A stretch of DNA of 64,000 bases from NCBI GenBank assembly GCA_015680685.1, contig MNCI01020931.1, positions 513,907 to 577,906 on the forward strand, written 5' to 3'. Source of the DNA: Gnetum montanum (lineage: Eukaryota; Streptophyta; Gnetopsida; Gnetales; Gnetaceae). A model generated the notes under the pieces. It was not told the origin of the DNA, made no database searches, and was given only the letters and a program-made list of their open reading frames with translations. Below, one piece after another: positions 46,595-58,405 of this stretch (positions within the stretch are counted from its first letter, which is position 1; every line of letters starts with the position of its first letter). The position numbers and the translations under genes were made by a program.

Positions 46595-47546
46595 TGATGA
46601 ATCATCATTATGTCACATCAATGAGCCTTCATTGACATGGCCTCATTGATGGGGCCCCATTACCCTATCTATGTGGTGTTGCCTTGTTGATGGGGTTGCA
46701 TTGACGTAGCATTTGTTGCATCTATGGGGGCCTGTTGACATAGCTCTAGAATAAAAACTATAAATATGTGCTCACCAGCTGTGTTTATGGAGGTCTTGTG
46801 ATAGTTGTAGCAAGGCTCTTGCACTTTTTCCATTTGAGAGTTAGAATATTTCTCAGAGTGCCCACAGTATGAGTTAGAAAGTATATGGATCTTTATTCAA
46901 GCATTGTTGTACCTGAACATACTAGTATGAATGGTAATAAAGACAAGCCTTTTGATCAAACCTTGCAACACTTGGATTAGATTAATAATTTATTCATGCA
47001 TTTATTATTTTCATCAATTATGTAGTTAATTAAGCTAAGTTAGACTTCAAGTGATTAATTAATTAATTAAGCTAGATAAACTAAACACATACAGATGATT
47101 GTTTAAGCATAAACAAATATTCACTTGGTAATCCTAATAGCGTTATTGCTTGGTTCACCCAGTGGCATAATGCTTGGTAACCCTAGTAGTGGATACGTGG
47201 GTTTAGGACATGTATGGAAAGTGGGACCAGATTCTTATGTAAGGATTAGTTAGAGATTAGTTATTTAGTTAAATTAAATTAGTTATTAAAATACTTCAAT
47301 TCTCTATTTTAAGCACCAAGAACATAAAACATAAACTAATAAAAATCATATGCCTTGATTACACTTCACCATACCATGTGCATCACAAGTGTAATTAAGA
47401 TGACAATGAATGACTATTAGGGAAAGTTTCACTTTCTAGAAGACTAATGTACCGGAAGACATAGAGTCCATGGAATTCGACCAAATTGCACATGAATGCT
47501 TCATGATTCATATGGTTAGGTGTAGGGGTAGCTTGACCACTCATCA
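46595..47546 (+). repeat. First LTR of element E
   Basis: 952 bp, TGATGAATC...CTCATCA. U3 has GGCCTCATTGATGG, ATGGGGCCCCAT, TTGATGGGG and TTGACGTAG modules (about 46615-46745). TATAAATA lies at 46759-46766. AATAAAGAC lies near 46950. Confidence 0.88.
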
Positions 47547-47547
47547 T

Positions 47548-47565
47548 TGGCACCATTGCTGGGAA
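47548..47565 (+). promoter_or_regulatory. Primer binding site of E, unit 1
   Basis: TGGCACCATTGCTGGGAA; decayed tRNA-Asp complement. Confidence 0.8.
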
Positions 47566-47700
47566 CTCTTTTTGTTTGAAACATGCACTATCTAGGATTA
47601 GTGAACATCATTAACATCATTGGATGAACCCTAAGGTCAACATCATTCTTATAATAAATATAATTACATAAGCACATTGATATTTTATTTGTATTGCAAA

Positions 47701-49300
47701 ATGTCTTCTTCTCATAAGTGTGATGATGCTAAACCATCAGTCTCTCAAGAATGCAAGGTGGTATATACTCATCTCGATGAGTATGTGCCTAAGTTAACCT
47801 TCATCCTACATTAGGATGAACAACTATGATGGCATGATATGGAAGGTAATATTGTGCATGTGAAGGATAGTTAGATCAAATGACTTGATATGAATAAAAG
47901 TCCTAGATTTGAGGGGGGATATAACTTTGATCCACATGCATACCTTCAAGCTTTTCACGATGCTTGTGCCTTACAAAACATTGAAAATAATTGGCAAAAA
48001 TTAAAACTATTTTCTAGGACACTTATCAAGAAAGTAGAAAACTAGTATCGATCCTTAGAGCCAAAATCCATCCACAGGTGGAATACAATGCTTGAGATAT
48101 TTAATGATAAATATTAGACGTACTCTAGAGTGTCTAATTTGAGAAGGTAAATCCAAGGATGGAAGTAAAAAAACTATAAACCCTTGGATGCCCCCTTGGA
48201 CAAATACTATTCTTTTACACATCAATAATCCAACCATGGTTATTCTTAGAGGGAACAACTTTGCCATGTCATAGATGAGCTTAGATCAGAAACAAGTTGA
48301 ATTCTTTGGGTCTATGCCTAATGAAGACTATACGAACTTAGAGCACATCAAATTCAAAGGCTAATTGAGCAAGTACCAAAAAAAGAAGGAGATATGAGAA
48401 AACATAAAAGTACAAAGGAATATAACATGGATCCCTCCATCATGAAGAGGAAAGTGTAATTTTGTGACAATGAGGAGGAATCACCTCTTGATGAGGTGGT
48501 AAATAGAAAGACCTCACCGATCCATAAGTCTATTTAAAATTTCAAATAAGGTGGATAAAATATGGGATTTGTTGGATGAAAAATTCTAAATTTCTTGGAA
48601 AGTCACTAAAAAATCAAGAGAGCAGAGTAGTGATGGTAACCACAGGAGGTAAAAAGAAGCTAAACATGCCTACCAAAGGAGTAAGGGCAAGATTGATGTT
48701 ATTGATGGAGTTGTAAAAACTAAGTTAGATGATGATGGTGGGTGTGACATCTACCAATATGAACATTCTAAGGGATGTTTGCCCATTGTGTCACACTTAT
48801 AGAAATTTGGAATGTATGCTCTGAATCCACGACTAGCAAGAAGGCAAACACCTAGAAGGTTACCTTATCCTCAAGGTAATCCTAGGTAGTTCCATCAGCA
48901 ACAACAATATTATCCAAGTGGAACTTCATCACAAACATATGAGTAATATTAATAATGGAAACAACCATAGTCATGGGGGATGCCACCACCAAGGCAGTAG
49001 TGCCCTTATAGGCAATTAGATCCATATGGGTATTACGTTTAGCAACCCTTATCTTCACGTAACTCTTGTAGTCACATTTCTCCTTTCTAACATTACTACC
49101 ATCTTTCCAAATACTACAAAGCTCACTCTCCACATTCTAAGAGGGATGCCACCTTTTATCCTTATCCTCCTCCTATGTCTGCACCTATTCCTCCATCCTC
49201 AACATAACTACCACCTACTCCATTCATGGAGGATGAACTTCTAGCTCAACAGTAATAACGTAATGCTACTAAGGCCATCAATCTACAATTGGTTTCTCAA
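47701..49300 (+). pseudogene. Gag of E, unit 1
   Basis: Starts ATGTCTTCTTCT at 47701. The N-terminal YTHLDEYVPKLTF block is followed by the shared amber at 47812-47814. About 0.7 kb of gag present in unit 2 is deleted near 47856. Central gag, acidic linker and the knuckle CDIYQYEHSKGC (near 48747-48782) follow. Frameshifts and many stops. Confidence 0.7.
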
Positions 49301-49439
49301 CTAAGGGGTTTAGAACCTCATGCTCATCAAAGACCATTCTTCTGACCCAACATCCCTACTAAGCCCTCATAGACTCAAGTAGCTCATCACCTTGCTCTTA
49401 CTTTATCCTCTACAAATGATTTCATCAAGTCCCCTTCAA

Positions 49440-49918
49440 ATCAAATGCCACCCAAAATCCATATTGTTATGCTTACTCATGCTATATTTGATTGGATCTA
49501 GGTTGGCAACCTTCTCAAGAAATTAGTCACTCTTGGGAGTCCTCTTATCTATTTATAGATTACTAGGAATAAGCCATGTAAGGCTCTTCTTAATTTAGGT
49601 TCTAGTGTGAACTTGATTTCTCATGAGATGTATACTACCTAGAACCTACCACCTCTCAAGAAGATCAATATCAAATTGGAATTGGCAAACCAGTTCATCA
49701 TTGTTCCATTGGGACTGATTGAAGACATTGTGATCATTATCTATGGGTGGTCTTATCCTACTAATTTCCTATTAATCAAGGTTGAAAACTACAAGGGGGA
49801 CTTCCCAATCATTAGGAAAAGGACATGGTTAAGCACTATTGATGCAAGAATAAGCATTAGAGATCTTTCCTTGGAGATATTAAAGGAAAATACATTTAGA
49901 AAGATTAAGAAGAGATAA
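49440..49918 (+). pseudogene. Retropepsin-like protease of E, unit 1
   Basis: ALLNLGSSVNLISHEMY near 49585-49635: the catalytic Asp is Asn (NLG). The C-terminal block is open (49676-49918) with FPIIRKRTWLSTIDARI. Confidence 0.68.
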
Positions 49919-50479
49919 GTTCTATGTCTCATGTACAATGATACAGGGTGCAATTGCATACAAAAAGTCTGATTCGTGAAACATACATCCATTTCTACAT
50001 ACAAGTAGTGTGCACATGAGGTAGATATTCAAAGGTGTCTATACATAAGAGTCATAAAATAAGAGGGAACCCAATGGTTAATCACTGATTCATGTAGCAG
50101 CACAATATGCCTGGAACCTACTAAGAGCTTGACATGTGCTTATGTCATAGGCATGGATGAACTAGAGAAAGTTCATCATCAACTTTTGAATGATGAAAAC
50201 ACTAATACCAATTGAGGAGAATTGGAAATCCATTGTAATTTTAAATAAGAACCCCTAGAGTTGAAAAATCTACTTGCCAACCTAGAATATCATTCTTGAA
50301 AAATGGAAATATAGTCATACTCAATGCTAAACTTGCTCCAAAGTAGAAAGAAAAAGTGTTGAAAGTGGTTAACAAATGACCAACATTCTTTACTTGGTCA
50401 TATTTTGAACTCACTAGAATTGATCCATGGATATGCAAGCATTACATTTACACTAATCTATCCATGAAGCTATAGGCAA

Positions 50480-51926
50480 CCACAATGGCAGTTGAACCAA
50501 AAATAAAAGAAAATAGTCAAAGAGGAGATTGAGAAACTCCTTAAGGTAGGGTTCATCTACCCCATTGTGGATAGCAAGTGGGTCAGTCCACTTATCATAG
50601 TGCCAAAAAGAGGTGGCAAATGACAAGTTTGTATCAACTTTAGGCTATTAAATTAGGCAACATTCAAAGAGCATTTTCCATTACCATTCATTGATCAGGT
50701 ATTGGACATCATATCTGGGCATTACTATTATAGTTTTCTAGATGGTTATTATGGCTATAACCAAATCCATATTACACTAGCAGATCAAGCCAAAACAACA
50801 TTCACAAGTTCCTAGGGGACCTTTACATATCGTAAGATGCCTTTTGGTCTGTTTAATGGCCCTACCACTATCCAACCCTTGGTCTTAAGTATCTTTTAAT
50901 AGCAAATATGTAGTGGAGTGGAAGTCTTCATGGATGACATCTCCACTTATGGTACTACATTCAAACAAGCCTTGGACCATCTTGAGAAAGCATTAAAAAG
51001 ATGTGTGAAACAAATCTACAACTCAATTGGCAAAAGAGCTATCTCATGATCCAAGAGGGCATTGTATTAGGGAACTACATTCAAACAAGCCTTGGACCAT
51101 CTTGAGAAAGTATTAAAAACATGTGTGAAACAAATCTACAACTAAATTGGCAAAAGAGCTATCTCATGGTCCAAGAGGGCATTGTATTAGGGCACCGAAT
51201 TTCATAGGAAGGGATCAAGGTAGATCCAAAAACGATAAGAGTCATATAAAGAATCACCCATCAACTAGAAACTATTAAAGATGTTTGGTCATTCCTTGGA
51301 CACACTGGTTACTACTAGCAATTGATAGAGAATTTCTCTAAGATCAGAAAATCATTGGTTGAGCTGACAAAGAAAGATGCTCCCTTCATCTAGACCAAGG
51401 AATGTAAAAATGCATTCCAAAGCCTCAAGTAGAAGCTCGTAGAGACTCCAATTCTACAAGCACTTGATTAGTCCAAACCATTCCATATCATGATGACTGC
51501 ATTTAACTACACCTTGGGAGCTATGCTTATGCAATTGGATGATAAGAAATGTCCATATTACATCCATTGCACATGTTGAAGCATTGTGAATGCACAACTG
51601 AATTACACCACCACAAAGAAAGAATTAATGGAAATGGTGTATGCTCTAGAAAGTTTAGGCACTATGTGCTTAAATATAAAGTGTTTGTGCACACTGATCA
51701 TAGTGCAATCCACTTCCTCATGAATAAGCCAATGGTGAGCCCTCATGTTATACAGCGGCTGGTGATTTTGCAAGAGTTTGATCTTATGATGATAGATCAA
51801 AAGGAAACTAAGAATGTGATTGTTGATCACTTATCTTCATTACAATGGGATAACAAAGAGGAGGAAAGTCTACTTTTTGACCAATTTTCCAATGAACTAC
51901 TCTTTGCTGGTGTAATAAATGAATAA
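50480..51926 (+). pseudogene. Reverse transcriptase-RNase H of E, unit 1
   Basis: RT motifs include VCINFRLLN-like sequence near 50630, EHFPLPFIDQVLDIISGHYY, and VFMDDISTYG at about 50923-50950 with both aspartates kept. A 120-bp tandem duplication (50954-51073 and 51074-51193) lies just after the active site. RNase H follows (near 51490-51900; TTTKKELMEMVYALES, then FLMNKPMVSPHVIQRL). Frameshifts and stops throughout. Confidence 0.78.
50954..51193 (+). repeat. 120-bp tandem duplication in RT of E
   Basis: Two copies of 120 bp, 50954-51073 and 51074-51193, beginning ACTACATTCAAACAAGCC, with only a few differences. The unit equals 40 codons, so the frame is not shifted. Confidence 0.95.
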
Positions 51927-51999
51927 ATGCCTATGGTATCATGACATCCTCACTTATCTTCTTACTTAGGAGATGCCACAATATCTGGAACATAGAAAG

Positions 52000-53200
52000 A
52001 AATAATAGTTTCTTCACTAGGCTAAGCACTTCATGGAAATCAATAAACACCTTTACAAGGTGTGTGCTAATGCCCTGGTTCACTGATGTATACCTAATGC
52101 AAAATCATTGCATGTTCTCCTGGATGCTCATGAAGGTCCTTGTTGAGGTCATTATGCTGGAAGATGCACAGTCATAAAAATCCTAATGGCAAGATACTAT
52201 TGGCCCACAATTTTTAGGGACATCCACCAATTTGTTTAATCCTTTGAATGCTATCAATGAGATGATGGGATAACCACATGAATGAAGGGTTCTTAACAAT
52301 GGATTCAACCACTGGAACCCTTTGATATATGGGGCATAGATTTCATGGCTCCCATCACACCCATGTTCAATGAAAAGGCATATATAGTTGTCATTATTAA
52401 CCACTATACCAAATGGGTAGAAGCAGCAGCCATCACCAATTGTACATCATCCACCATTACTCAATTTGTATAACAAAATTTTAATAGGTTTGGGATGCCA
52501 TGTGCACTAATTTCTAATAATGAAACCCAATTTATAGGTGCCACTTTTTGAAAATTCATGCAACACTGAGGGGTTGAACATAAATTAACACCCTATCATC
52601 CCCAAGCCAACAGTCAAGTAGAGGTGACTAACATGGAGATTATAAAGATTCTAACAAGAACTATTAGCAAATATAGGAGAGACTAGAGCACAAAACTCAA
52701 AGATGCCCTTTGGGCCTATCACTCAACATGGAAACGCTCTATTGGCTACTCTCCTTATGAGTTAATGTACAAAAAACTTCCAACACTCCTAATTCAATTT
52801 GAGCTTCGTACACTCTCAATAGCCTATAATTTGGATTTTGACCTAAGTCTAGCACAAAAAGAAAGACTGATCAACCTCAATGTGATAGAAAAAAATCAAT
52901 TGGTAGCCCTATTTTTGAATAAAGTGCATAAGGCATTTAACAAGCAACATCATAATATTAGAATACGAAAAGTAAAATTTCAATCAGGAGATAAGGTTCT
53001 CTATTGGAACCCCACACATGTACCTTAGAAAACCAAATTTCAAACATTATGGAAGGGGTCTTATCTAATTGATGAAACCTTTCCTTCTAGGGCCATGATC
53101 ATATACAAACCTAAAAGCCCAAACAAAAAGTAGTTGGTCAACATCCAACAGATAAAGCCTTTCCATGAGCCAAAGCAAGCTAGTGCAACAAATACCTCAA
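52000..53200 (+). pseudogene. Integrase of E, unit 1
   Basis: Zinc domain remnant GHYAGRCTVIKILMARYYWP, with one His changed. Core: WGIDFMAPI (first Asp), SNNETQF where SDNGTQF is expected, and PQANSQVEVTNME with the glutamate kept. The C-terminal part (open 52765-53028) reads KAFNKQHHNIRIRKVKFQSG and ends near NIQQIKPFHEP. One DDE residue is lost; several stops. Confidence 0.78.
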
Positions 53201-54789
53201 TGGATGGGCAACCACATAATTTTTTGAATCTTTTCAACTTAGTCATGGAGGAGATGGCCATTAATGCTAATCATCTATGTGGCTATTTAGTTTTTCTATT
53301 TTCTGTTTTACACATTTTTATTTTGCAAATTATTTATTTTACAACTTTTTGATTTTAAAACTTCTTCCTATTTTAGACCATTTTTTATTTTACACCATTG
53401 TTAGTACATCTAAATTTTTCTTGAATATTTTACACTTTCTTATATATTTTACTTTATTTTTAGTCTGATTTTCTAATTTTTTGTTAATAAATGTGCTTTA
53501 TGCCAATAGGACACAGTGGTGTTGTAGATATTACTAATGGTGGTTTGTACTTAATGTTTTGTTTGGTTTCTATTTTTGAATTTTTGTACCAATGGCTAAG
53601 GCATGGTTTCTTTTTCATGGAATAAGAACTAATTCCATGACATTCACGCATCTACAAACTATATGGTTTTCCCTATTTTGGAAGTTTGAGGTTCCTTTTC
53701 ATTAAATAAACTTTTAATAAATTTGTGACCTTGGTAGTTTTTAAAATTGGAAAGGATTCAAAGGCTTGTGCAAGGTGTGACTTCAAGGGGACTCAATACT
53801 CTTTGTACTCTTCTACTTGCTTAGGTGTATGAAGTTTTTCATAGACTTCTTACAGTTCCGTGTTAACCAATAATAGGAAGTCAAATAAAGTCTTTGCATA
53901 GTGTCGTTCCCATCCAAAAAGAAAAAAAAAACAAAAACAAAATAAAACAAAAAAAAAACATGATGGGAATTAAAAGCACATTCCTTAGACAAATAAACAA
54001 GCTACAAGCACTCATTATAAAACTAGAAAGACATGTTATCCATGCCTAAAGGTCCTCTATAATTAAGGCCCTCTCTCACTTCCTACTTCTTTTTCTTCTC
54101 TTTATGGAACAATGATTGTTCTATGGAAGCATTCTTGTGTGTTGAGGAGGTGGATTGGTCTTGGAGTAATAATGTGAAGTCACTAAAAGCGATTGATTTT
54201 GGTTTAGATTAAGGATGGATTTTCTTAGGTCATTTAAACATAAATTCATAAGGGACTTTTATGACCACAGTTTGGAATTCCATCCCACCTTCTGCATCAT
54301 ATGTCTATGCTACCTATAACTCACATCACTACTGATGTCTATGTTCTTGATTCAATGTCTTTGTCTAACATGCTTGAATTCTTTGGTAGAATCTTTCGGG
54401 TTTTTGTCCTTAACTTCCATTAACCATTAATCACATGTGGGGCCCACGAACTCCTTAGGTTGAGGTTATGCAATGGAAAACATGGCATGTGCCTACTATG
54501 TGGAGGACTCACTTGCATATCTCTTGGTTGGGTTCATTAAGCACCTTATCCTTAGGCATTCTTACAACCAGAATCTTTTGTACATCCATCTTCTGCACCA
54601 AACAATGTGCTCCTTTACATATTTTGTTATATACACATATTCTCCATCAAATTTCTCAATTTTAAGATTTCAAAGACCCTATTCAATGATTTCATCATAT
54701 TCTTGGCTTTTCTGGGATTCCATGGGCTCCAAGTTTAGTAAAAAATTCTTTGTATTTTTCAAGATATTTAAGTTTGAAAATTTCATCTA
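53201..54789 (+). other. Post-pol non-coding region of E
   Basis: AGTCATGGAGG at 53241-53251, T-rich repeats (53290-53480), an A-rich purine tract (about 53917-53965) aligned with the one in A, then sequence aligned with A up to about 13180. No credible gene; short open stretches lack motifs. Confidence 0.6.
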
Positions 54790-55030
54790 CGAGCTCCATA
54801 TATGAGGCCTCGTTGATGGAGTCAATACATATACGAGGCCCCGTATATGTGGCCTCGTTGACGTAGTGAAAAAATAGTATAAATATGCACACCCCCTTTG
54901 AAATTTTCACATTTTCATATAAACACTAAGAAAGTTGTTCAAATCTTCAGAGCCTAGAATCTTTTGGAGTCCATAACTTCCTAACCATTTATCCAAATCA
55001 CTCTGTTCTTCAACCCTATATCTCTCAAAG
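54790..55030 (+). promoter_or_regulatory. Candidate internal promoter and leader for ORF3
   Basis: Modules GAGGCCTCGTTGATGG (54807 region), GAGGCCCCGTATATG and GTGGCCTCGTTGACGTAG, then TATAAATATG at 54878-54887. They match the module types and their order before TATAAATATG in E's own LTR U3 (46615-46768). A roughly 145-base leader follows, ending at a consensus splice donor CAAAG|GTAAGA (GT at 55031). The promoter role is inferred. Confidence 0.5.
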
Positions 55031-55333
55031 GTAAGATCTTAGTCGTGGGGGCCACAAATGTGTCATTTTTGATAGAAAAGTTTTCGCCATTTTTTCTAAC
55101 TCCTACAAGGATTTAACTAAAAAATCAACATTTAAACACCAAATTATAGAATTAAACTCTTCCAACAAGCTCAAGTGACACTTATAATGAAATTAATTAA
55201 TAAAATAATAATAAAATTATTAATCTACTAGGGTCCACCCTTAGCCAAGTGTAACTAATTGATGAGATAAGGTATTCAAATATTCAAAGCTACACATTAT
55301 ATATACTAATCCATGGATGTATTATGATTGCAA
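55031..55333 (+). other. Candidate intron before ORF3
   Basis: Starts GTAAGATC (consensus donor) and would end just before the ORF3 ATG at 55334. The end reads TTGCAA here, while the aligned place in A reads GTGTAG, so the acceptor AG seems lost in this copy. AGTCGTGGGGG lies at 55041-55051, ten bases into the intron. Rich in A and T. Confidence 0.4.
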
Positions 55334-58059
55334 ATGGCATCGAAAGGCAAACACACACAGGAAGGAGGACCATCTCAACTAAGGGAGAAATGGCCAAGAA
55401 TGGGAAGGGACCAAGAATAAGCCTAGGAAAAACTACTTACAACCCATGCCAGAGATCCTCTTAGGGAAGAGGCCAAGGTGGAATCTATTCATTAGAGTCC
55501 AAAACTAACAGCAACAACAAAACATTCCCACCAAGATGAGGCACTAGCTCAACAAGAAAATCTTGAGGTGACCTTAATAGAAGCCTACCTAAATCAAATT
55601 AGATGAAGGGAGGTCCAAAATATAATGTTCTAGGAGTTAAACTTTGGCCCTTTCCTAAAGTAAGCACCTAAAGAAGTACAAGACCAATTGAAGACCTCTT
55701 CCATGTGGCCAATTATCACTTCCACTGGGGAGTGGTACATGGAAGAGACATTCTTATTTTGCAACAATAGGTAGGCTGGTTCAATTGTCAAAATCAAGGA
55801 CATCTTAGTGTTCTACTTGGTATAGAACATTGTTGAAGTGCTTGGGTTGCCAAAAATAGAGACAAATCTCACTAAGATTCCAATGCATGTAGACCCTAGC
55901 ATCAAGAAGGAATGGATGCGACAAAAATATGGTGTTAACTACAAGGATTTTAGCATGCTCATACTAGCAAAAAGGATCCACTACAATATTACAACCTTTC
56001 ACATAAATCCCATGGTGAGGCTTAGCAAAATCGCCACCTTTTCTACCTATGCATGCACTGCTCTAAGTGGGAGATTCCCTATCAACCTTCAACGATTGAC
56101 CTATCTAGAGATGGAGAGGTGATTTAAGGAAAATGAACATGAAAGAAAGGCACTCCCCTTCCCATGCCTCATTAGAAAACTTTATTGCAAGGGAGGAATA
56201 GTCTGTTATAGAAACAATGCTGTTAGGCATGCTTTGACTATTAATTGGGCAGAGATGATGAAAGATAAGATGCTGGCAATGACCATTCAAGAAGAGGAGC
56301 AGTAGCCACCACCACCACCTATTACTCAAACAATTGTACTAAACATTGCTACAATAGTTGAACAGTTACATGAATGGCTCTTAAGTGAACAAGAGAAACG
56401 AGCAAGTAGGAATGGTGAGAATCCATTTGTGTACTAGCTAATGATGAGTCACCTAAATGAGGTGGCCTAAACAATTAGCTTAATAGGTGGAGGTGGATCT
56501 ATTTTCTTGGCCTAAAGAATGCAATTGTTCATGAGGTTAAATCCTAGTGCTAGAAAGGTCATGGTATCTCTTACAAAATAACAACCACTCCTAGAAATCT
56601 TTGGGAATGCCGCGACCTTCTTGGTGCACTTAGAGGAAGGCAAAGGGGCAACAGTGTTGATGATGTAGCACCAAGGGTAGGAGACCATAGTAGAAATGGT
56701 TTCTTATGGGATTACCAAAACACTTAATGCACCTGCAGTGTCTATACTAGACATCATTGCACTTAAATATGTGTAGACATCCATAGAAACCATAAGTGGT
56801 AAATTAATCATAGCACAACATGAAGAACTACTAGACCAACTAGTGGAAACTAGGCAACCACTTTTAGTTGTCTTTAATCTTCTAGATAGTATCACTACAA
56901 CCTAGTCAGGATTGCTAGAGGCAAGGGGCAAAAACATTAGCTTGGAAGGGCAACTTGAAACATTCAACAACCTGAATGAATGCTTGACTACTAAAGTTGC
57001 TAAATTAAGAGCCCAAATTTCCAACCCTACATTTCTTAACTTGGCATCGATAAAAAAGGAAGCTCTTGAATAGATTCATACTAGACTGAGAGAGTTTGAG
57101 CTTGTGATGAAAATGGTAGTCTTCTCCTGATCCTTAGCAGAGGCTACATAGCACAAAATTTAGAAGGCCTTAGATCTAACCTACTAGGAGAATGTATAAC
57201 TAACCACAGAGAACCATCACCTATGAAATGTTGATGATCATAAACAATAGTTAACCAACTTTATCCATCAATGGTAGGGGCAACTAGTTAGAGAGAACAT
57301 AGAGCTAAGGAGATTGGTAGCTAAAAATAAAAAACTCTCCATGGAGGAGGTCCGTGCCCTTCACCAGAAGACTACAATAGTAGTCATTTGGAAATTAGAG
57401 GCTCTCAAATTTGAGAGAGTCAAGAATCATTACAAAGATCAAGTTAGTATACAAAAATAAGTTAACAAAAAGCACATCTAGGTGGCAAAGGAAAAAGTAA
57501 ATGAGAACCTTTAGGAACTCCAACAAGGAAGAGAATTATGGCAGCTTATCATTGATGGGATAGATGCCTACAATAAAGTAGAAATCTGCATGAAGGAGTC
57601 ACAAATTGAGGAGATGATAGAATACATGGAGGTTGCTAATCTTTGATATGCAAATCTAGCTATGTTGATTGCCAGATGATCATGGTCAAAATTGGAGAAG
57701 TAAGTACCCAACTCATACTTGTTATACAAGGTCAAGTTCAAGCACCACAAGGACATCAAGAAAAAGGTTGCGATGGCAAATGTGGAACTCAAGGTTCTCA
57801 AGGGAAAATACCCTATTATCGAGAGTTGGCCAAAAGGATGAATAACTACTTGGAGCTGAAAAATATAGTCAAGGTGTTCAATGTCGAATGCAAACAATTT
57901 GCTACCTGGTTCATCTATGTTAAGGAGTTATTCCTAGTGATGTCCTATCTATGGGATATTTTCATTCTAGCCCACATTGGCGATGTTACATGGACTGTGC
58001 ACAATCCTTGGAGTAAGGAGAAGAAGATGAAGGCATTACTAGATTCCTTTTGCCTTTGA
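55334..58059 (+). pseudogene. ORF3: extra protein of the Athila-like family
   Basis: A 2.7-kb coding remnant between integrase and the 3' LTR. From the ATG at 55334 (MASKGKHTQEGG) one frame holds to about 57830, interrupted only by stops (mostly TAG), then shifts by one frame change to end at 58059. N-terminal part: polar. About 55640-56230: a globular region with LPFPCLIRKLYCKGGI, which resembles from memory the 'putative plant transposon protein' family (Pfam Transposase_32). About 56280-56400: a Pro run and a Gln/Glu-rich stretch. About 56900-57830: Leu/Glu/Lys-rich, probable coiled coil. The tail has a hydrophobic stretch (ATWFIYVKELFLVMSYLWDI) that might be a membrane segment. It sits where Athila elements carry an envelope-like ORF, but no envelope similarity was seen. 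Confidence 0.6.
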
Positions 58060-58392
58060 CTGGAGGTTGCAATTGTAGCAAGCCATAGTCGCCTTAGCCA
58101 CCATACATGCTTGAAGATGGTGAAGGTCCTTCAAAACCTTAGGAACCTCCACCACTTGGGACTATCTAATCTTCACAATCACCTTTATGCCATTAGATTA
58201 TGTGCTATCCAATTCTAAGTAGTCATGTCATGGTGTTTAATTTTATGTCATGAACACCATAATTTTTATAATGTTGTTGATTTGTACACTCAAGAACTCA
58301 ATTTTGTAAAGTTAGTTTGTTATGTTAAGAGTCAATCAATAATTCCATACCTTCCCAATTTTGTAAAAGAACTTGAGGATGAGTTTTCATTT
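58060..58392 (+). other. 3' non-coding region of E, unit 1
   Basis: Aligns with A 13720-13886 (CATACCTTCCCAAT...GAACT(C/T)GAGGATGAGTTTTCATT). No gene. It leads into the polypurine tract. Confidence 0.6.
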
Positions 58393-58405
58393 AGTCATGG
58401 GGGTA
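58393..58405 (+). promoter_or_regulatory. Polypurine tract of E, unit 1
   Basis: AGTCATGGGGGTA immediately before the middle LTR. The same AGTCATGGGGG occurs after integrase and near the ORF3 splice donor. Confidence 0.75.
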
